DNA from: Capra hircus
Taxonomy: Eukaryota > Chordata > Mammalia > Artiodactyla > Bovidae
Length of the DNA: 64,000 bases
Reading direction: 5' to 3'
Assembly (NCBI RefSeq): GCF_001704415.2
Contig: NC_030811.1
Span: forward strand, 80,370,069 to 80,434,068
The stretch's first letter is position 1. Each line of letters starts with the position of its first letter. Shown piece by piece: positions 57,480-64,000 of this stretch. The notes beneath the pieces were generated by a model that saw only the letters and a program-made list of their open reading frames with translations, was not told the origin of the DNA and searched no databases. A program made the position numbers and the translations under genes.

Positions 57480-58060
57480 GTTCAACAGAGATGCATTGTG
57501 TATTGTTCAAGGTGCTAATGATATAAAGGTGAACAAAGAAGAGACAGCTCCCTACCTCTTCAGAGTTTAGATTCTAGTCTGGAAGAAAAGGCAATAGTCC
57601 AATATAGTTCAAGTGGATATGACTGGGGATAAAGAGGCACTGTAAGAGCTTACAGTAGGGCTTTGACCTAAGGAGGGATCCCAGGGCACTTTCCCTGAGG
57701 GAATGCTTACACTGAACTCAGAGCAGGAACAGACAGACATTAATTTGTTAAAGAAGGCAGGGAGAAGTATGCCAGCAGAGGATACAGCATTGTTAGAGAT
57801 CTTGAAGTAGAAGGGGACAGGACTGGTTCTGGACCTGAAAGAAGAGCAGAAAGGTTTAAAAAGGGAAGTGAGGAGGCAAAGTGCTGGAATTTGAGGCTGG
57901 GGAAAGAGATGCAGGCCAGACCCAGTTTGGTGTTAATATCTTATAATGAGATTTCTTATCATCCTAAAAGCATAGGGAAGCCAAAGAGGGGCTTCAAACA
58001 GGGCAAATGATATATGCAGAAAAAAGACTCATTACTAACCGGTGACTAAGAATATAGGAT
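57480..58060 (-). repeat. L2 LINE, antisense, long fragment
   Basis: ttcaacagagatgcattgtg, aaggtgctaatgatataaag, gtgaacaaagaagagacagc, tccctacctcttcagagttt, agattctagtctggaag, ggaatgcttacactgaactc and gggaagccaaagaggggctt follow antisense L2 order over nearly 600 bp. Confidence 0.7.
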
Positions 58061-59220
58061 TTGTAGGCTTTAAGCATTCACAGTAAGAGTAAACACTTGG
58101 GAACTGTTAAAAAGCACATTAAACGCTATGCTATTTTGTTTGTATTAAACACTTAAGTTACAATACAAAAGCACATTGTTTGTGCTGACATTTGGAGACT
58201 GTATGATATATCCAATAAAATGGCAAACCAGAGTCTTTTATAAATAATCCATTAATTAAAGTCTAGGGCTGGCTCAATGGTTTTAAATTAAAATGCTGGA
58301 ACTAAAGAAGTGACTAAAATGTTTATGTAATAGGATTTTGATGTATCCATGGATTCGTAAGCAATTTTACTTCTATGTTATTGGTTTGCTTCTGGCTTAG
58401 GTTAGAAATGACTTGAAATTGTTACCTCTTGACAGCTGCTGACATATTTGAAATTAATCAATTCTAGGCTTAGCTCCTAGAGCAGATGTCCATGTAGTAA
58501 AGCCAACCTTCTAACTGCCACCAATTGGTTTCTTCTTCAACAAAGTCACTAAAAAGGCTGGGATCAAGTTGTTTAATCACAGTAATAAGAAGTGGAAGAG
58601 AGCACTTGGATTATTTTTCCTCATCCCTTGAGACAACAACAAACCTGCTTTCCAGCCTTTATCCTTAAGTACTTTGCCTAGTCCGATTTAAATGTATTAA
58701 ATGATATAAATTCTTTGCTTCTTTCATAAAGCCTCTAAATAGTCTGCTCTCCTTACCCCCAATTATCCATGTCTTTGCTTCCTTAGTAAACATATTAGAG
58801 AATTCCTGCTTTTTCTCTGTATTCCCAGGATTCAGACAGTAAACAGGAAGACTCACTTAAGTCATGAAGAAGAAATGAGCTGGAGAAATGAACTGCCTAA
58901 TTACCTCAGTGGGTGGTCCTTGTATATGGAAATAAAATTTATCAGAAGGGAGGAAGTGTAGTAACTGTGAACCATCCATAACACAGTAACCATGACATGA
59001 CAATCAAATATTGGTCAAGACAGAAAATCACTATAAATTTCACACAAATATAAAATAATTAAAGGCTGGAAAGCAAAATGGGAATCTGTGATCAGGAATA
59101 TTCTGTTGCTTTATTTTTGAGGCTGAGTAAAATGCATATGACCGTAACATGTTCATTTTCAGTAAGCACAACTTACAATGTGTTAGTGGGTAGGTAGTGT
59201 TGAAAGAGGTTATCAGCTGT
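58061..59220. other. Intergenic, no feature seen
   Basis: No repeat family or coding frame recognised. Confidence 0.45.
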
Positions 59221-59221
59221 G

Positions 59222-59579
59222 CTGCAGACTGACTGTTTGTGTCTATCCCCATAATTCATATGTAAAATTCTAACTCCCAGTCTGATGACAGCATTTGGAA
59301 GTAGGGGCTTTAGGTGGTTATTAGGTCATGAGATCAGAACACTCATGAATGGGATTAGCACACTTGTAAAAAGAGACCCTGGAGACCTGCCTTCCCCTTC
59401 CCACTCACCATGTGAAGATACAGGAGGAAGACAATTGTCTGTGAATCAGGAAATGGACTCTTAAAGACACGACATGCCCCGATGTGTACCGATGTTGGAC
59501 AGCCCAGACTCTAGAACTATTAGAAATAAACTTGTGTTGTTTATAAGCCACTCACTCTATGATATTTTGTTATAGCAGC
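59222..59579 (+). repeat. MaLR-type LTR (MST/MLT1 group)
   Basis: agactgactgtttgtgtcta, cataattcatatgtaaaatt, tagggctttagg-type core, ggtcatgagatcagaacact, catgaatgggattagcacac, tcaccatgtgaagatacagg, ccagactctagaactattag and ataagccactcactctatga. Same family as 46408-46780, opposite strand; solo LTR. Confidence 0.78.
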
Positions 59580-59586
59580 CCAAATG

Positions 59587-59589
<3 letters not shown>

Positions 59590-59623
<34 letters not shown>

Positions 59624-59825
59624 TCAGTCATGTCCGACTCTTTGTGACCCCATGGACTGTAGCCCTCCAGGCTCCTCTTTCCATGGAATTCTCCAGGCAA
59701 GAATACTGTAATGGGTTGCCATTTATTCCTCTAGGGGATCTTCCCAATCCAGGGTTCAAACCTTCATTTCCTGTGTCTCCTGCATTGGAAGGAAGATTCT
59801 TTACCACTGAGCCTGAGAATCCCCT
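59590..59825 (-). repeat. Bov-tA SINE with (GT)n tail, target duplication
   Basis: Reverse SINE (gcgctcagtcatgtccgact to cactgagcctgagaatcccc). Its 3' tail is the GT tract at 59590-59622. Perfect 10-bp repeats ccaaatggac at 59580-59589 and 59826-59835 enclose tract and SINE together. The insertion is at the end of the LTR. Confidence 0.93.
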
Positions 59826-59884
59826 CCAAATGGACTAAGACAACATGTATTTGAAATTATCAGGAAAAAGCATTTCTATTCATT

Positions 59885-60540
59885 AAGAGTAGGTTTCATC
59901 ACTTTATGGCAAATAGAAGGGGGGATGGTGGAAGGAGTGACAAATTTCCTCTTCTTGGGTTATAAAATCACTGTGGATGGTGACTGCAGCCGTGAAATCA
60001 GAAGACGTTTGCTTCTTGGCAGGAAAGCTATGACAAACATAGATGTATGTTGAAAAGCAGAGACATCATTCTGCCAACAAAAGTCGATATAGCCAAGGCT
60101 GTGGTCTTCCCAGTGGTCACATATGGTTGTGAGAGCTGAACCGTAAAGAAAGCAGAGCACCAAAGAACAGATGCCTTCAAACTGTGGTGTCGGAGAAGAC
60201 TACTGAGAGTCCCTTGGACAGCAAGGAGATAAACCAGTCAATCTTAAGGGAAATCAACCCTGAATACTCATTGAAAGGACTGATGCTGAAGCTGAAGCTT
60301 CAGTATAGCGGTCACCTGATGCAAACAGCCAATTCCTTGGAAAAGTGCCTGATGCTGGGAAAGATTGAGGGCAGATGGAGAAGAGGGTGTCAGAGGATGA
60401 GATGACTGTATGTATTACTGATGCAATGGACACAAATGTGGGAAAACCCCAGGAGATGGTGAGGGACAGGGAGGTCTGCTCTGTTGCAGTCCATGGTGTC
60501 GCAGAGTTGAACATGACTGGGTGACTGAACAACAACAACA
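59885..60540 (+). repeat. BovB LINE, 5'-truncated, diverged
   Basis: aagagtaggtttcatcactt, gtcacatatggttgtgagag, actgagagtcccttggacag and the 3' end gggtgactgaacaacaacaa. Multiple stops on the plus strand. Confidence 0.9.
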
Positions 60541-61758
60541 GGTTCTTTCTACATTATGAGAAAATAACTTTTAAAGGTGTTCTCATGTTCTTATAATATG
60601 ACATCGTAAGGTTTCTTATTTTACAGTGTAGAGAACTGAACTTCAGTAGTGCAGTAAGAAGCAAATCTAGAATTAGATTCAGGGACCTTATCTTTCAAAG
60701 ACTACTTATTTCCCTTTTATCTTTGGTTAAGTTTTTTCTTTTATGGTAGGTTTTTTTTTTTTTATCATACATGAAAACCAGTGAAATGATTCTGAGCTAC
60801 AACAAAGAAATCTTGAAGTAATGGGGGTAGAAGTAAGGAGGGGGAAACCTGTGTTGATGGGCAAAGTATTTAACAGTCTGCTGTTTCACACATGGAAAAA
60901 CAATCTTAAGTTCATCTAACACCTGTTTTTTCCAGATTCTGATATATCTGTCTTACATAAACTCCTTTATTTTCCTATGTCAATGGCAGAAATACTGTGG
61001 AAAATTTACAAAACTCATGAGTTTTATCCCTGATCTTTATCTTCTAACTTCTTTATAGAGTTTAATAATACTTCTAAACAGATATTGTGAACCATCCATA
61101 AAAGGAGAAAGAAGACATAAGAACCAATACTTTCCCTGTAGAAACTGTTCACAGATCTTCAGGCTTCCCTAGTGTTCACTTGTTGGGAGAAAATTAATAG
61201 AAAAAGTCAGATGACTTTATAACCATGCCATGATGTAGAAAGTCTATATAATTTCTATTTTTATTTAGATGTTACCAGTATGACTCTACCAAAATTTATC
61301 CTCCAAAGAGTACCTGGCAAATGAATTGACCTCTTCATCTGTAAAGATTTTAAAATTAAAAAAAAAAAAAGTAAAGGAGAAAACTTAAAAAAAAAAAAAG
61401 AAATATTTGGAGGGCAAACTTTGAGTTAATCAATAGAAACAGTAGGTTGTCTAAATCTTAGGTTAACTAGAAAGTATGTCAAAAATAATTTAAAGAATTA
61501 GGTTGTTCTTTGTGATAGAAAATCTTTAGTAAAATGTATTGCTTGGCTTGCATTACTGGGAGCATTGTGTCTTAGTTCGGCTATCCCACCCTCACATAGC
61601 TCATGAAGATTTCCTGTTACTTTTCCTCCATGTTTGATTTTCTATACACACACATAGATTGAAAAATTCCTTGGTCCAGAATAATTTTTAGTAAAATTAA
61701 AAATAATAGTTATATCTAATGAAGGAAGAATAAAAATATGGTTCTTTATTCACAAAGT
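60541..61758. other. Intergenic, no named feature
   Basis: T run near 60750-60763 and two A runs at about 61357-61370 and 61389-61401. The stretch 60605-60715 is faintly MIR-like. No gene. Confidence 0.4.
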
Positions 61759-61768
61759 ATTGTTATTA

Positions 61769-61901
61769 TTGGAGAAAGAAATGGAAATCCACCCCAGTAT
61801 TCTTGCCTGGGAAATCCCATGGAAAAAGGAGCCCGGTGGGTGGGCTACAGTTCATGTGGTTGCAAAATATTTGAACATGACTTAGTGACTAAGCAACAAC
61901 A
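61769..61901 (+). repeat. Headless Bov-A SINE with target duplication
   Basis: ttggagaaagaaatggaaat to gactaagcaacaacaa. Flanked by perfect 10-bp repeats attgttatta at 61759-61768 and 61902-61911. Confidence 0.92.
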
Positions 61902-61911
61902 ATTGTTATTA

Positions 61912-63269
61912 CTCTTGTGAAAACTGGTTAAATAACTACTATAAGGTGAATCTAATCAAATATTGTATAAATCCAAATCCAATTAGGAGATAAAACCACA
62001 CAGTTATCTGAGCAAGAAAAGTTTACTGTAAACACTTGCTAACTGTAACAGGGGATTGAAAAAAATAAAAGGTATTGGCTAGTAAGAAAGAGAACGCTAA
62101 TGAATTTGGAAATGAAACATAAGAGGTATAGTTAGTAGCCTAGGGCTGAGGTAAGGTATCCAAAAAAGTCTCCTTTTCACCAACCCAGGCCTGAGATCTC
62201 AGCTCACTGGAAGACAGAGGAGTTATTACGGTGGATCTTGTAGGAATCTGTCCTTCAGAACTTGCCAGTAGTTAACTATCTTGGTATCTGGGGAAAGTTT
62301 CTCATGGGGAGATTTCATACCAGAGGCACTCCACTATGAAATCACCCATGGGGTATGCCAGGAGAAGCTGCTGTTCCCTGAGTGCTGCTGATAACTGTTT
62401 GCAGAAACCTGGTGCAGGGGAAGCCACCAGTTTCAAAATATAAGTTTTGCTACTCAGGATTGGTTATATAAACAGAGCAGGAAATTACTGCCTTTGAAAA
62501 GATTGTTTATTTTACTCATACATCCCAAGAGGAGAGAGCATGCCAAGGTACCAATATCAATGAAGAGGCAAAAAATTAGGAGACAATAGGGGAAAGGGAC
62601 TCCATGGGAAGGAAAAGGTAAGGCAGTGTAAGCAAACTCATGATTGGTTAGTCTGAATAATTTGAGCAGGCTCTGGACACAGGATCTATTAATTAGAGCA
62701 GGGGGATAGTGGCCCAGAGTATGAGACTGATGAAGAAGATGTTTGGGGATATGGGCTCTGGACTGGTTAGTATGTATATATATATGAAATAAGTTCTTGA
62801 AGATGAATTGTTTGCTGACTTTGGAAATCAGCTAACCCTGGGAGAAGCAGTCTCTTCAGGGTCAGCAAGGTTCCAGTATGTCAAATATTCAGTATAGAAA
62901 ATAAAAGGCATTGTTAATACACAAGCCCCCAGTGTAGAATCTGGGCACTAGGAATGCTTCATGCACTGTTACAGTTAGGTGCTGGAGAAGCTGCCTTTAT
63001 TGTTGGAACCCAGCATCAGAGAAGCTGTCACTGTCTAAATCTTCCAGGAGAGCACACTAGAAAACTCCCAGCTACGATATCTTTTCAGCTCCTTCCACAA
63101 AGTTTAACATCAGGCCAGAGGATAACAGTAAAAATCTTTAAAGGGACCATCTATGTTTTTGCAGAGTAAGTAATGAAATTTGGATCTAGACCTAAAAGCA
63201 ATATATATCTATGTTCAATTGTTGACTCTGATATTTGAATGTTTCTATTCAAGTTAATTTAACACAGTT
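61912..63269. other. Intergenic, possibly old LTR-type repeat
   Basis: 62490-62760 (gattgtttattttactcat, gcaggctctggacacaggat, agtatgagactgatgaag) has the style of an antisense old LTR, but I cannot name it. The 71-codon frame at 62954-63169 lies in a related-looking segment and shows no domain. Confidence 0.35.
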
Positions 63270-63862
63270 TTTATATTTAATTTATTTTAATTGGGGGCTA
63301 ATTACTTTACAATATTATAGTGGTTTTGCCATACATTGACATGAATCAGCCATGAGTGTACATGTGTTTCCTATCCTGAACCCCCCTCCCACCTCCCTCC
63401 CTATCCCATCCCTCTGGGTCATCCCAGAGCACCAGCCCTGAGCACCCTGTCGTATGCATTGAACCTGGACTGGCGATCTGTTTCACATATGATAATATAC
63501 ATGTTTCAGTGCTATTCTCTCAAATCATCCTATCCTTGCCTTCTCCCACAGAGTCCAAAAGACTGTTCTATACATCTTTGTCTCTTTTGCTATCTCGTAT
63601 ATAGGGTTATTGTTACCATCTTTCTAAATTCCATATATAGGCGCTATTATACTGTATTGGTGTTTTCCTTCTGGCTTACTTCACTCTGTATAATAGGCTC
63701 CAGTTTCATCCACCTCATTAGAACAGATTCAAATGTATTCTTTTTAATGGCTGAGTAATATTCCATTGTGTATATGTACCACTGCTTTCTTATCCATTTA
63801 TCTGCTGGACATCTAGGTTGCTTCCATGTCCTGGCTATTATAAACAGTGCTGCGACACACTG
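63270..63862 (-). repeat. Ruminant L1 3' region (L1_BT type)
   Basis: Antisense L1 3' end: tattttaattgggggctaat, gattttgccatacattg-type text, acccccctcccacctccctc, then tactgtattggtgttttcct, ttggctgagtaatattcc-type text and aggttgcttccatgtcctgg. The 99-codon plus frame here (63459-63758) is antisense to the L1 and not a gene. Confidence 0.88.
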
Positions 63863-64000
63863 TTTTAAAACCTCATTCAGTGAATCAAAATGGAGTTAGA
63901 GTGGTCCTTTGGGTCTTTCCAAATTTCAGTTGAGATAGCTGGTCCTTTATATCCCTGCATTGATCTGTCTTGGATATAGTTGCCCAAGTAGGGTCAAAAC
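63863..64000. other. Window end, unassigned
   Basis: No feature recognised. Confidence 0.4.

Noticed and set aside
46408..59579. Endogenous retrovirus
   Set aside because: The MaLR-type LTRs at 46408-46780 and 59222-59579 lie on opposite strands and are solo; no gag, pol or env-like frame is between or beside them.
63459..63758. 99-codon frame at the right end as a gene
   Set aside because: It is antisense to a ruminant L1 3' region.
1..64000. tRNA genes at the many Bov-tA and CHR heads
   Set aside because: The B-box-like motifs sit in SINEs with SINE bodies, tails and target duplications; no cloverleaf with intact acceptor stem was seen.

Overview
The window is nuclear DNA of a ruminant (cattle, sheep or goat type; the sequence alone does not separate them). 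The evidence is the repeat content: many BovB (RTE-clade) LINE copies, tRNA-Glu-derived Bov-tA/BOV-A2 SINEs, older CHR-type SINEs, ruminant L1 3' ends, and the mammal-wide layer of L2, MIR, MER20, MER5 and MaLR-type LTRs. Nothing bacterial, viral or plasmid-like is present.

The only protein-coding gene I can support is the 5' end of SEMA3C, a secreted class 3 semaphorin, on the minus strand. The first coding exon is at 6777-6917 (start codon at 6879, 34 codons, then a GT donor). A CpG-rich region at about 8940-9390 with GC boxes and a clean splice donor at 8926/8927 is the likely promoter and non-coding exon 1. Positions 1-6776 are then intron 2, 6918-8926 intron 1, and everything right of about 9400 is upstream intergenic DNA. 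In human that interval is the gene-poor stretch between SEMA3C and HGF.

Layout: 1-3745 old L1 with three SINEs and a BovB tail. 3746-6776 intron with two SINEs. 6777-9400 SEMA3C 5' end. 9400-21000 low-copy AT-rich DNA with scattered SINEs, one BovB, two CHR SINEs, two LTR-like repeats and CA/GT tracts. 20930-23330 an L1 3' region carrying a SINE, a BovB and a BOV-A2 inside that BovB. 25853-26790 BovB. 28510-32161 a near full-length BovB with perfect 12-bp target duplications and broken reading frames. 32200-47800 layered L2, MIR, MER20, LTR, L1 and SINE fragments, including an L1 tail with a 5' inversion. 48124-51917 four BovB fragments in two inverted pairs. 52000-64000 MIR, MER5, SINE, L2, LTR, BovB and a ruminant L1 3' region.

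I found no undescribed biological system. The points most worth a second look are the SEMA3C promoter and its start-stop AUG, the near-complete BovB, the inverted BovB pairs, the nested insertions that give a relative chronology, and microsatellites that grew from SINE tails. Apart from SEMA3C, open reading frames in the window are pieces of repeats or chance frames.
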